34,838 nucleotides of DNA from Pseudopedobacter sp. (lineage in GTDB: Bacteria > Bacteroidota > Bacteroidia > Sphingobacteriales > Sphingobacteriaceae), in contig JACMNZ010000098.1 in NCBI GenBank assembly GCA_014378285.1, positions 1 through 34,838 on the forward strand, given 5' to 3'. Below the pieces are notes generated by a model, which made no database searches, was not told the DNA's origin, and saw only the letters and a program-made list of their open reading frames with translations. The translations under genes were made by a program, and so were the position numbers. The first letter of the stretch is position 1. Each line of letters begins with the position of its first letter. Shown here piece by piece: positions 27,328-34,838 of the stretch.

Positions 27328-28407
27328 ATGGATGATAAAAGCAGATTTCTAGAACTTTTAGCAAAAAAGAAGCTCAACAATGCTACTTTAAATGACATTG
27401 CCGAACTTAATCTTTTATGTAAAGATTATGAAATCGATTTAAATGCCTTTAATAAAACCAACCAAATTCTAGAAATCAAGTTTTCTACTAAAGATTTACC
27501 TAACACACAGCAAACCCAAAAAAGTTGGGAAAATTTCAAGCTTAAAGTTGCCTCAATAGAACCTAAAAATGATATAAATATTGAAATCAATCATAAACGC
27601 AAGAGAAAAATATTTTTTTATTATGTAGCGGCGGCAAGTTTTTTAATTTGTATTGGAATAAGCTTCTTGTTTTTTAGAAACAGTTTTAAAGAAACAGATA
27701 AGCTAAATATTATCAGCACACAAAATGGTTCAAAATCTAAAGTACAAATGCCAGATGGTACTCAGGTTTGGTTAAACAGTGGTAGCAAGATAACCTATAA
27801 CAATCAATACGGAATAGATACCAGAACAGTAACGCTAATTGGAGAAGCATTTTTTGATGTTAAACATGATGCCAAACATCCTTTTATCATCCATACAAAA
27901 AACCTTAACTTAAAAGTTTTGGGTACTGCTTTTAATGTTAGGGCTTATGCCAACGATCCTTTAAGTGAGGCCACATTGGTTAGAGGATCGCTGCAAGTTT
28001 CTTTTCCAAACCGCCCTGACGAAAAAATGGTGTTAAAGCCTAAAGAAAAAGTTTCTTACAATGATGTAGATGCAACAACATTGAACAGGAATATTGTAAA
28101 AACAGAATTTAAACCAATGATTACGCTTACAAAGGTTGAATATTCTCCTAATGAGAAAGTAATAGAAGAGATTGCTTGGAAAGAAGATAAATTGATTTTT
28201 AGAAGTAAAGAATTTAACGAACTAGCTTTAGATTTAGAACGCTGGTATAATGTAAAGATAGAGATAGAAAACAATAGTATAAAAGGTAAAAAATTTACGG
28301 GGATTTTTAAAAATGAGAGTGTTTTTGAAGCATTGAACGCTTTAAAACAAACTTATTCTTTTAACTATGTGTTCGATAAGACAACCAACAAAATAGTAAT
28401 CAATTAA
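27328..28407 (+). CDS. FecR-family anti-sigma factor
   Basis: The product has 359 residues. The cytoplasmic N-terminus (1-93) would hold the sigma factor. One membrane helix lies at about 94-116 (KIFFYYVAAASFLICIGISF). The periplasmic FecR domain follows (QNGSKSKVQMPDGTQVWLNS, then TVTLIGEAFFDVKHD and VLGTAFNVRAY). A C-terminal STN-like DUF4974 domain spans about 285-358 (FNELALDLERWYNVKIEI, then FTGIFKNESVFEALNAL) and would meet the STN domain of the SusC protein encoded next. Order and spacing with the sigma factor and the receptor support this role. The 159 bases to the next gene contain two inverted repeats. Confidence 0.95.
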   Translation: MDDKSRFLELLAKKKLNNATLNDIAELNLLCKDYEIDLNAFNKTNQILEIKFSTKDLPNTQQTQKSWENFKLKVASIEPKNDINIEINHKRKRKIFFYYVAAASFLICIGISFLFFRNSFKETDKLNIISTQNGSKSKVQMPDGTQVWLNSGSKITYNNQYGIDTRTVTLIGEAFFDVKHDAKHPFIIHTKNLNLKVLGTAFNVRAYANDPLSEATLVRGSLQVSFPNRPDEKMVLKPKEKVSYNDVDATTLNRNIVKTEFKPMITLTKVEYSPNEKVIEEIAWKEDKLIFRSKEFNELALDLERWYNVKIEIENNSIKGKKFTGIFKNESVFEALNALKQTYSFNYVFDKTTNKIVIN

Positions 28408-28429
28408 ACCAATTTTAAATTAAAATAAA

Positions 28430-28487
28430 CGATGACAAAAAAACCGACCTAAAAAAAACGGGAAATACGCTTTACTTCCCGTCATCG
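28430..28487 (+). promoter_or_regulatory. Nested inverted repeats in the leader of the second susC
   Basis: CGATGAC (28430-28436) is complementary to GTCATCG (28481-28487). Inside, ACGGGAA (28458-28464) is complementary to TTCCCGT (28476-28482). The 3' arms overlap by two bases, so the two stems can stack with an A-rich bulge on the 5' side or compete. The loop is ATACGCTTTAC. No T-run follows, so it is not a simple terminator; a leader RNA structure or a protein site is likelier. Confidence 0.45.
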
Positions 28488-28503
28488 ATTAAAAAATTCT
28501 TGG

Positions 28504-28537
28504 GTTCACATACCAGCTTCGAAACAATGATGTGAAC
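28504..28537 (+). promoter_or_regulatory. Perfect 8-base inverted repeat 29 bases before susC
   Basis: GTTCACAT at 28504-28511 and ATGTGAAC at 28530-28537 are perfect complements 18 bases apart. The element sits between the nested repeats and the start codon at 28567. It could be an RNA hairpin in the 5' leader or a binding site for a dimeric protein. It is not preceded or followed by a terminator-like T-run. Confidence 0.45.
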
Positions 28538-28566
28538 TAATATTATTTAACCTAACATCCAAAAGT

Positions 28567-31500
28567 ATGAAAAAAAATGTTTGGGACAGCCCTTATGTCC
28601 CAAAAAACCAATTATTTAAGATCCTAGTTTGCATGAAATTAACTTTTGCATTGATTTTAATACTGAGTTTGCAGCTTTCGGCCAAAGTGCACTCTCAAAA
28701 TATTACACTGAGTATAAAAAACACAAATCTTAGCAGGGCTTTAATGGAGATTGAGAAAAAATCATCATTTAGAGTTGTATTTAACGATGATGTAATTCCG
28801 AAAAATCAGAAATTTAGTATTGAAGCTGTAAATCAAGACATCAATGATGTATTAAACACCTTATTAATAAACACCAATCTAACCTACACTATATCGCAAA
28901 ATAATCTTTTAGTAATTAAATTAAAAGATAACGTTTTAGCAATAGATATAACCGGTAAAGTTGTAGATAATACCAATCAATCTTTAATTGGTGTAAGTGT
29001 AAAGATTAAAGGAACAAATAGAGGTACCGTAACTGATGTTAACGGGAATTATAAAATTTCTGTTGATGATAACAAAGCAGTTTTGGTTTTTAATTACATC
29101 GGATATGAACAAAAAGAAGTAGCTGTAGATAATCAAAAACTGATTAATGTTTCTTTAACAGTAAATCAGAAATCGTTAAACGAGGTAGTTGTTATCGGTT
29201 ATGGTGGCGTTAAAAAGAGTGATGTTACAGGTTCTGTATCCTCTATTAAAAGTAAGGAATTATCAGCTTATCCTTCATCAGGAGTACAACAAGCCATACA
29301 AGGAAGGGCTGCAGGTGTAACCGTAGCGGCAAACAATGGCGATCCTGGTGGTAGTTATAAAATCAGAATTCGGGGCGGTACGTCAATAAACGCCAGTAGT
29401 GATCCTCTTTTTGTTGTGGATGGTTTTGCTGGTGGGGTATTACCTCCATCTGAGGATATAGAATCTATGGAGATTTTAAAAGACGCATCAGCTACTGCTA
29501 TTTATGGATCTAGAGGAGCAAATGGTGTTATTATCATTTCTACAAAAAGAGGTAAATCTGGTAAAACAAAAATAGACTTTTCTACCTCTTACTCTGGCCA
29601 ACAAGAAATAAATAGATTACCGTTATTAAGTGGCGATCAGTTTACAAATTATATTAAAGCGATAAACCCAGCTTATGTTGGTGGTGGCGCAAATACAGAT
29701 TGGCAAAATTTAATTTTTAGATCTGGTAATATAAGTAGCTCACAATTGTCTTTTTCTGGAGGTAACGAAGGGGTTAAATATTACATCTCTGGTAATTATT
29801 ACGATCAACAAGGTATCATTATCAACTCTGGATATAGAAGATTTTCTATTACGAGCAACCTTGATTTTCAGGCAACAAATTGGTTAAAAGTAGGCTTAAA
29901 TCTATTTGCTCGTTCATCCCAAACTGATGGTGTAAGAACCCAAGAAGTATCTGGAGGTGCAAATAATACAGGTGTTGTGGCTAGTGCTTTCAAGTTTAAT
30001 CCTGATTTAGCAATAACTCAGCCTGACGGTACATTTACTATTGCCAGAATTGGAGACCCAATTGATAATCCATTTGCTTTGGCAAGTCAGCAACAAAATA
30101 ATACAAAAGGTGGTTTATACCAATACAATTTCTTTGCAGATTTTAACCTTGTTAAGAATTTAAAATTTAAAACCACATTTGGATCTTTTAACAATAGCGA
30201 TAGAAATGGAAACTTTATCCCAACCACTTTAAACGCTGGTAGATTAGTAGGTGGCGAGGGTTTAATAAACCAAAGCAACAGACTAAGTTATTTAAGTGAA
30301 AACTTCTTAACCTATTCTAACACATTTGCGAAAAAACATAATGTTACCTTATTAGGTGGTGCTTCTTACCAAAAATTTAGAGCAGAAGATTATGGCGCAA
30401 GAAGTCAATCTTTTTTAACTAACTCCGTTTCTTATTGGAATTTAGGGAGTGGCGCAGTTTCATTACCGGGTAACTCTAGTTTAACGGAGTCCCAATTAGC
30501 ATCATTATATGGTAGATTGAACTATAATTTTGACGATAGGTTCTTGTTTACCTTCAACACAAGATATGATGGTTCATCTAATTTTAGTAAAAACAATAAA
30601 TGGGCTTTTTTCCCTTCTGGTGCTTTAGCATGGAATATGCATAACGAGAAGTTTATGCAAAACATCAATGCAATAAGTAGTTTTAAATGGAGGGTAAGTT
30701 ATGGTTTAACAGGTAATCAGGCCATTAATCCTTATCAAACATTAGCGGGTTTCTCTTCAGTTTTTTCTGTAATTGGTAATTCACCAGTTAATGCAGTTAG
30801 GCCTACTTCTATCGCTAATGATGATTTGAAATGGGAAACTACAGCACAGCAAAATATAGGTATAGATGTTGGTTTAATAAACAACAGAATAAACTTTACT
30901 GCAGATTATTATAAATCTATAACTTCAGACTTATTATTTAATGTGCCTTTGCCTCAATATACTGGTTATAGTAGCCAATTACAAAACATAGGTAAAATCC
31001 AAAACTCAGGTTTAGAATTTACTTTAGGCACAAAAAATTTAACCGGTACATTTACTTGGAACACAGATTTTAACATTTCCTTTAACCGTAATAAAGTTTT
31101 AGAGTTGCCAAAAGGTAATGATATTTTATATGCAAATGCACCAGGTCACATGGTTGGAATTGGTCAAACCTCTCAAATATTGAGAGTAGGACAACCAATT
31201 GGTACTTTCTTCGGTTGGATTTATGATGGTGTTTACCAAACAGGAGACACATTTTTAACTGGTGGGGGATTTGAACAAGTTGCGGGTGGAGAAAAGTTTA
31301 GAGATATCAGCGGTAAAAAAGACAACAACGGTAGCCCTTTATTTACGCCAGATGGTATTATAAACAATGATGATAGAGCAATTATTGGTAACCCTAATCC
31401 TAAATTTACTTATGGTATAAATAATGATTTTGGCTTTAAAAACTTTGATTTGAATGTGTTTTTCCAAGGCTCACAGGGCAATGATATTTTAAGTTACACG

Positions 31501-31887
31501 CTTTTAGAGCTAGAAACAATTTCGGGAAGAAACAACGCTACTACAGAAGCTTTAAACAGATGGACACCAACAAACACGGATACGAATGTTCCAATCGCTT
31601 CTGCAACTAGGTCTCAAAGAGCATCTTCTAGGTTTGTATTTGATGGTAGCTATATCAGGTTAAAAAATATTGCATTAGGATATACATTGCCAAAAACTAC
31701 TGCAAATAAATTTAAGATGCAAAGTTTAAGAGTTTATGTAAGTGCGCAAAATATTCTTACCTCAACAAAATACAGAGGCTATGATCCAGAAGTAAACTAT
31801 AGAAGCTCTAACTTAAATGCCGGTGTAGATTATGCAAGTTATCCTAATGCGAAATCTGTTACAGCAGGAATAAACGTTGGTTTTTAA
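28567..31887 (+). CDS. SusC/RagA-family TonB-dependent transporter with STN signalling domain
   Basis: The product has 1106 residues. After a long signal peptide (ending near LSAKVHSQ, 44) comes an STN domain at about 45-118 (ITLSIKNTNLSRALMEIEKK), the part that contacts FecR-type anti-sigma factors. A carboxypeptidase-regulatory-like domain follows at about 128-200 (ITGKVVDNTNQSLIGVSVKI), then the TonB box-like NEVVVIGYG at 205-213, the plug (ILKDASATAIYGSRGANGVI) and the barrel ending in Phe. The STN domain and the adjacent sigma/anti-sigma genes show that this transporter reports substrate binding to its own transcription, unlike the first SusC of the window. The first Met at 28567 is used; Met23 is closer to the hydrophobic core and could be an alternative start. 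Confidence 0.96.
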   Translation: MKKNVWDSPYVPKNQLFKILVCMKLTFALILILSLQLSAKVHSQNITLSIKNTNLSRALMEIEKKSSFRVVFNDDVIPKNQKFSIEAVNQDINDVLNTLLINTNLTYTISQNNLLVIKLKDNVLAIDITGKVVDNTNQSLIGVSVKIKGTNRGTVTDVNGNYKISVDDNKAVLVFNYIGYEQKEVAVDNQKLINVSLTVNQKSLNEVVVIGYGGVKKSDVTGSVSSIKSKELSAYPSSGVQQAIQGRAAGVTVAANNGDPGGSYKIRIRGGTSINASSDPLFVVDGFAGGVLPPSEDIESMEILKDASATAIYGSRGANGVIIISTKRGKSGKTKIDFSTSYSGQQEINRLPLLSGDQFTNYIKAINPAYVGGGANTDWQNLIFRSGNISSSQLSFSGGNEGVKYYISGNYYDQQGIIINSGYRRFSITSNLDFQATNWLKVGLNLFARSSQTDGVRTQEVSGGANNTGVVASAFKFNPDLAITQPDGTFTIARIGDPIDNPFALASQQQNNTKGGLYQYNFFADFNLVKNLKFKTTFGSFNNSDRNGNFIPTTLNAGRLVGGEGLINQSNRLSYLSENFLTYSNTFAKKHNVTLLGGASYQKFRAEDYGARSQSFLTNSVSYWNLGSGAVSLPGNSSLTESQLASLYGRLNYNFDDRFLFTFNTRYDGSSNFSKNNKWAFFPSGALAWNMHNEKFMQNINAISSFKWRVSYGLTGNQAINPYQTLAGFSSVFSVIGNSPVNAVRPTSIANDDLKWETTAQQNIGIDVGLINNRINFTADYYKSITSDLLFNVPLPQYTGYSSQLQNIGKIQNSGLEFTLGTKNLTGTFTWNTDFNISFNRNKVLELPKGNDILYANAPGHMVGIGQTSQILRVGQPIGTFFGWIYDGVYQTGDTFLTGGGFEQVAGGEKFRDISGKKDNNGSPLFTPDGIINNDDRAIIGNPNPKFTYGINNDFGFKNFDLNVFFQGSQGNDILSYTLLELETISGRNNATTEALNRWTPTNTDTNVPIASATRSQRASSRFVFDGSYIRLKNIALGYTLPKTTANKFKMQSLRVYVSAQNILTSTKYRGYDPEVNYRSSNLNAGVDYASYPNAKSVTAGINVGF

Positions 31888-31902
31888 TAAAAATATTCAA
31901 AG

Positions 31903-33429
31903 ATGAAAAAGATATTAATAATAGCACTTGCGGTAACTGTTAGTTTGGTAGGTGTAAATTGTACTAAAATATTAGAAGAAAAACCAGTTGGATTATTAGC
32001 ACCAGAAGGTTTTTTCAAAACTAAAAAAGACGTAGAAGCTTCGATATTTGGAGCTTATGGGCAAATAGCATCTGAACCTTTGTTTGGCCGTCAGTTTTTA
32101 AGCGCATTGATGCTGAGGAGTGATATGGTAGATATTGGCGATAGAGCAACCAGTCCAGAAAGGATACAAGTGAATGATTTTAATATGGACTCAAACAATG
32201 GCATGGTGGCTAAATTTTGGCCGGTTTGGTATCAAGTAATTTCTGCAGCCAATACTGCCGAGGAAGGAGCAAGAAGCTTAGGTTTGGCAGAGGCAGATAT
32301 TAACCCACTTATTGCTGAAGCTAAATTTGTAAGAGCATTTAGTTATTTCCATTTAGTTAGGATTTTTGGCGACATACCGTACATCAGTGCTGTTTCAAGT
32401 CCAGAAGCTTTAAAAACTATTTCTAAAACTAAAGAAGCTGATGTTTATGCTGCAATTATTAAAGAAATGGAATTTGCCAAAAAATGGTTACCAGATACGC
32501 AACCTAATGATGTGCGCACAAGACCAACTAAAGCAACTGCTGCAGCATATTTAGCTTCAATGTATTTAACAACAGGCGATTTTGATAAAGCTTACGTAGA
32601 AGCTAAATGGGTAATAGACAATAAAATAAAATATAACCTTATTTTAGAATCAGATTTTCAAAACTTGTTTAGGGCTAATTTAGGAAACAATATGAAAGAG
32701 CATCTTTTCGCTGTTGATTTTGTTGGGCAGTTGTTTAGTACAGGTGGGCAAAATGATGATCTAATGGGCCCAATGACAGGGATGAGAGCTCCTATGCAAG
32801 AGAATGGTTTTGGGGTTTTAGTGCCATCTTTAAAGGTTTATACAGATTGGGATGCCGCCGATTACAGAAGAGCAGTTAGTTTTAATGATGTTGGGGTTAA
32901 TGGAGCAGGAGCAACTGTTCCTTATACTGCTTTTTCTAACGAAAAAAGACCACACATTGCTAAGTGGAGACGTTTTCCCGGCAATGCAATAGCCAACGGT
33001 AGATATTCTGATTTCAATTATCCCGATATGCGTTATGCAGAGGTTTTATTAATTGCGGCCGAAGCATTAACCGAGAAAAGCTCTGCTCCAACCCAAGAAG
33101 CCATTGATTACTTAAATCAAATAAGAACACGAGCTAGAAACAAAGCTGGTGCGCCACAATTAGCGCCAGCAAATCTATTGTTATCAAGTTTTACTTCCAA
33201 AGGGCAATTAATTGATGCTATTTTGGATGAAAGACGTTTGGAATTGGCATTTGAATTTAAACGTTGGTACGATATCAAAAGAAGAAAATTGGGTGACATT
33301 GTATTTAAAGGAACTAATTCTTTAGAACCACATGCCAATTTTGATGCTACTAGAGATTATCTGATGCCGTTACCGGCAACAGAATTACAATTAAACCCTA
33401 ATCTAAACCCTCAAAACCCAAAATATTAA
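31903..33429 (+). CDS. SusD/RagB-family nutrient-binding lipoprotein, partner of the second SusC
   Basis: The product has 508 residues. The lipobox Cys20 (LVGVNC) is followed by TKILEEKPVGLLAPEGFFKT, the usual SusD opening. AKFVRAFSYFHLVRIFGDIP is the TPR-like signature and YAEVLLIAAEALTEKSSAPT with LDERRLELAFEFKRWYDIKR are the late family motifs. The gene follows susC by 15 bases and is closed by a very strong terminator, so the transcript ends here without SusE/F-like genes or enzymes. The substrate cannot be deduced; whether this pair belongs to the arabinose-type locus upstream or serves a different glycan is open. Confidence 0.95.
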   Translation: MKKILIIALAVTVSLVGVNCTKILEEKPVGLLAPEGFFKTKKDVEASIFGAYGQIASEPLFGRQFLSALMLRSDMVDIGDRATSPERIQVNDFNMDSNNGMVAKFWPVWYQVISAANTAEEGARSLGLAEADINPLIAEAKFVRAFSYFHLVRIFGDIPYISAVSSPEALKTISKTKEADVYAAIIKEMEFAKKWLPDTQPNDVRTRPTKATAAAYLASMYLTTGDFDKAYVEAKWVIDNKIKYNLILESDFQNLFRANLGNNMKEHLFAVDFVGQLFSTGGQNDDLMGPMTGMRAPMQENGFGVLVPSLKVYTDWDAADYRRAVSFNDVGVNGAGATVPYTAFSNEKRPHIAKWRRFPGNAIANGRYSDFNYPDMRYAEVLLIAAEALTEKSSAPTQEAIDYLNQIRTRARNKAGAPQLAPANLLLSSFTSKGQLIDAILDERRLELAFEFKRWYDIKRRKLGDIVFKGTNSLEPHANFDATRDYLMPLPATELQLNPNLNPQNPKY

Positions 33430-33452
33430 AAGGTAGAACAGATTTTGTTACT

Positions 33453-33499
33453 AATCCCTAAAATTCTTTTTGTAAAAAGAATTTTAGGGATTTTTTTTT
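33453..33499 (+). terminator. Strong intrinsic terminator after susD
   Basis: A perfect 19-base inverted repeat, arms at 33453-33471 and 33474-33492 (starting AATCCCTAAAATTC), has a two-base centre and continues into a run of nine T. It lies 24 bases after the susD stop. Because the stem is A/T-symmetric at its tip, the real loop will be slightly larger. Confidence 0.93.
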
Positions 33500-33509
33500 G
33501 AAATAAACT

Positions 33510-33553
33510 ATAAACAGTTAATCATTTTCTATACGGGCAAAAAAACTGTTTAT
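33510..33553. repeat. 10-base inverted repeat between terminator and IS remnant
   Basis: ATAAACAGTT at 33510-33519 and AACTGTTTAT at 33544-33553 are perfect complements separated by 24 bases. It may be part of the left flank of the IS remnant or an independent hairpin; no gene overlaps it. Confidence 0.4.
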
Positions 33554-33565
33554 TCAGAGAATACT

Positions 33566-33922
33566 CCGAAGCTCTACTTCGGTAGTCAACAAGGCATAGT
33601 AAAACAGTAACTTTGATATATGGGTCATCATATTCACAAGAGCCATAATAAGAGTTTGCTTTTATATCATTTAGTTTGCCCAATTAAGTACAGGAGGAGT
33701 GTTTTAGCTAAAGATGTTGAAGAAAGTTTAGTGTGCAAATCAATTGAGAGTCGGTATGAGATTCATTTTGTTGAAATAGGAGCGGATGATAACCACGTTC
33801 ATTTTTTGATACAGAGTGTGCCGATGTTGTCAGTAAAGAGTATAGTTCAGGCAGTTAAAAGTATTACAGTATAAGAGTTATTCCGTCTTCATCCAGAAGT
33901 GAAACAGCAGCTCTGCTTCTGG
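33566..33922 (+). mobile_element. Remnant of an IS200/IS605-type insertion sequence
   Basis: CCGAAG-CTCTA-CTTCGG (33566-33582) is a small hairpin 38 bases before the transposase start, as expected for the left end of an IS200/IS605 element, which lacks terminal inverted repeats and uses subterminal hairpins. At the other side CCAGAAG (33893-33899) pairs with CTTCTGG (33916-33922), and the core GCTCTGCTTC resembles the left GCTCTACTTC. The span between holds only a shortened transposase reading frame. The outer borders are not certain. Confidence 0.6.
33620..33910 (+). pseudogene. tnpA: Truncated IS200/IS605-family Y1 (HUH) transposase
   Basis: The open part has 84 codons: YHLVCPIKYRRSVLAKDVEE is the family opening, and the HUH metal motif is present as His59-Val-His61 in DDNHVHFLIQSVPML. 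The frame stops at TAA 33872-33874, yet it continues in the same frame with ELFRLHPEVKQQL, which is how intact transposases go on, so the stop is a nonsense mutation. After that the sequence diverges and the helix with the catalytic tyrosine is missing. The protein cannot be active. An intact family member has about 140-150 residues. Confidence 0.85.
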
Positions 33923-34123
33923 GTCGTTCATTCCCCTAAACCCAACTGTTTGGAAATAATATAATATGCAAATTTTGCTTAATGCGCTCAGATAATCACT
34001 CCCTACATTTTACAGACTATATTGAGCATGAGACTAAGAATTATGCCTTATTCAAGAAAGAATTAAATGAATAGAATAATAGCACAATATGAATAATAGT
34101 ATGCTAATTAATATAATAAGGTA
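33923..34123. other. Gene-free spacer between IS remnant and GH2 gene
   Basis: Only a 30-codon frame (33982-34074, starting MRSDNHSLHFTDYIEHETKN) is visible on the + strand. It looks composed like protein but is too short to assign and may be the tail of another decayed gene. No RNA gene or clear terminator seen. Confidence 0.35.
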
Positions 34124-34164
34124 TTTAAAGTCATTAAATTAAGATTATATACCCTAATCTTTAA
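34124..34164 (+). promoter_or_regulatory. Operator-like element before the GH2 gene
   Basis: TTAAGATTATATACCC at 34139-34154 matches the last repeats before the GH43 gene (TTTAAGATTTATACCC, 10641) and before the first susC (TTTAAGATTTTATACTC, 2259). A weaker TTTAAAG copy lies 14 bases upstream at 34124, the same step as in the GH43 element. It also overlaps an imperfect inverted repeat (TAAGATTA and TAATCTTTA). It ends about 75 bases before the GH2 start. Confidence 0.5.
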
Positions 34165-34236
34165 AATATTTTCCTTCTATTTTGTCTGCAAGTACTACTT
34201 TAGCATCACTAAATTAATAGATCAAAATCCAAATTA

Positions 34237-34815
34237 ATGAAGCTGATAAAGATTTTTATTTTTGCAGGAATTATTTTCTCGTTTTTCAATAGTCAAGCTC
34301 AACAATCAAAAAGACTACATAACAATTGGGAGTTTTTAAAAAGTGATTTGGGTGGAATTTGGGAAGCTATGCGTCCTGCAAAACCCGGGAGTTCTGAAAG
34401 TGTCCCTATCTGGACAAAAGTGAACCTGCCCCATTGTTTTAACGCTGAGGATGCGGTTGATCCTGATGTCAATTATTACCAAGGACCGGGCTGGTACCGT
34501 ACAAATTTGAAAATTGAAAACCCATACCAAAACGGAAGAACTTTACTACATTTTGAAGGTGCGGGGCAAAAAACACAGGTTTATGTTTACAATACCAAAG
34601 TTGGTGAACATATCGGCGGTTATGACGAATGGACGGTTGATATTACCGATGCAGTTGCGGATTTTAAGAAAGACACTTCCTTTTCTAAACGTTTTGCAAA
34701 TCAAGTCCCAATCGCTATTAGATGCTATAATTCCAGAGATTTAGAAATGATTCCATCTGATTTGGCACATTTCAATATTTACGGAGGGATTTATCGCTAC
34801 CTAAATCTGGATTAA
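34237..34815 (+). CDS. GH2 family glycoside hydrolase (beta-galactosidase-like), N-terminal part, interrupted by in-frame stop
   Basis: The signal peptide ends at NSQAQ (about 22). Residues 28-190 form the GH2 N-terminal sugar-binding jelly roll: NNWEFLKSD, WTKVNLPHCFNAEDAVDPD, YYQGPGWYRTNLKI, LHFEGAGQKTQVYVY, HIGGYDEWTVDITD and FNIYGGIYRYLNLD. GH2 enzymes normally have 800-1100 residues, with an Ig-like domain and a catalytic barrel after this domain. Here TAA at 34813-34815 stops translation at 192 residues, but the same frame continues QPQLSID to the window edge, just as intact proteins do, with the stop at the place of a Tyr-like codon. A nonsense mutation (or sequencing error) in a longer gene is the likely reading. 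The catalytic part lies outside the window. Confidence 0.85.
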   Translation: MKLIKIFIFAGIIFSFFNSQAQQSKRLHNNWEFLKSDLGGIWEAMRPAKPGSSESVPIWTKVNLPHCFNAEDAVDPDVNYYQGPGWYRTNLKIENPYQNGRTLLHFEGAGQKTQVYVYNTKVGEHIGGYDEWTVDITDAVADFKKDTSFSKRFANQVPIAIRCYNSRDLEMIPSDLAHFNIYGGIYRYLNLD

Positions 34816-34838
34816 CAACCTCAACTTTCTATTGATAA

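Noticed and set aside
33608..33615. TAACTTTG, an exact match to the Bacteroidota -7 promoter consensus TAnnTTTG
   Set aside because: It lies only five bases before the transposase start and no -33 element was found at the right distance; likely chance.
34514..34744. Short + strand frame inside the GH2 gene
   Set aside because: Out-of-frame overlap with a clear GH2 N-terminal domain; no family features.
1..34838. CRISPR array, tRNA, rRNA or integrase-type attachment sites
   Set aside because: No regularly spaced repeats with unique spacers, no cloverleaf-like or rRNA-like sequence and no integrase were found on reading the window.

Overview
The window is part of a Bacteroidota chromosome, most likely a Pedobacter-like member of the Sphingobacteriaceae. 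The basis is AT-rich DNA, two SusC/SusD pairs, the C-terminus of a hybrid two-component regulator, a FecI/FecR-type sigma/anti-sigma pair next to an STN-domain TonB receptor, lipoprotein signal peptides typical of the phylum, and the remnant of a type IX secretion sorting domain. Every gene I accept lies on the + strand. The region is a polysaccharide utilisation locus (PUL).

Layout. (1) 1-551: end of a hybrid two-component system (receiver plus AraC-type HTH), the probable PUL sensor-regulator. (2) 552-2331: gene-poor DNA holding a decayed T9SS-sorted protein (about 903-1655) and tandem direct repeats just before the first susC. (3) 2332-8923: outer-membrane uptake operon of susC, susD, a FAS1-domain lipoprotein and a PKD-like lipoprotein (candidate surface glycan-binding protein), closed by a probable terminator. 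(4) 9119-25795: catabolic block of sulfatase, GH43, GH43, sulfatase, GH43, sulfatase, SGNH hydrolase, right-handed beta-helix protein, DUF1680 beta-L-arabinofuranosidase (GH127/GH146 type) and GH51 alpha-L-arabinofuranosidase. (5) 25967-26175: wreck of the 5' end of a GH2 gene. (6) 26689-33429: ECF sigma factor, FecR anti-sigma factor, a second susC with an STN signalling domain, and susD, ended by a very strong terminator. (7) 33510-33922: remnant of an IS200/IS605-type element. (8) 34237 onward: a GH2 gene interrupted by an in-frame stop after 192 codons, at the window edge.

How it fits together (inference). Surface lipoproteins and SusCD would capture and import a sulfated, arabinose-rich (probably also xylose- or galactose-containing) polysaccharide. 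Three formylglycine-type sulfatases would remove sulfate, GH43, GH51 and GH127-type enzymes would remove alpha- and beta-linked arabinose or xylose, and the SGNH protein would remove esters. Sulfated arabinans and arabino(xylo)galactans of green algae would fit better than ordinary land-plant arabinan. A shared AT-rich motif (TTTAAGATT...ATACYC) lies before the first susC, before the first GH43 and before the terminal GH2 gene, suggesting one regulator, presumably the hybrid two-component protein, controls separate transcription units. The second SusCD pair appears to be under separate sigma/anti-sigma control and may be a neighbouring PUL rather than part of the first.
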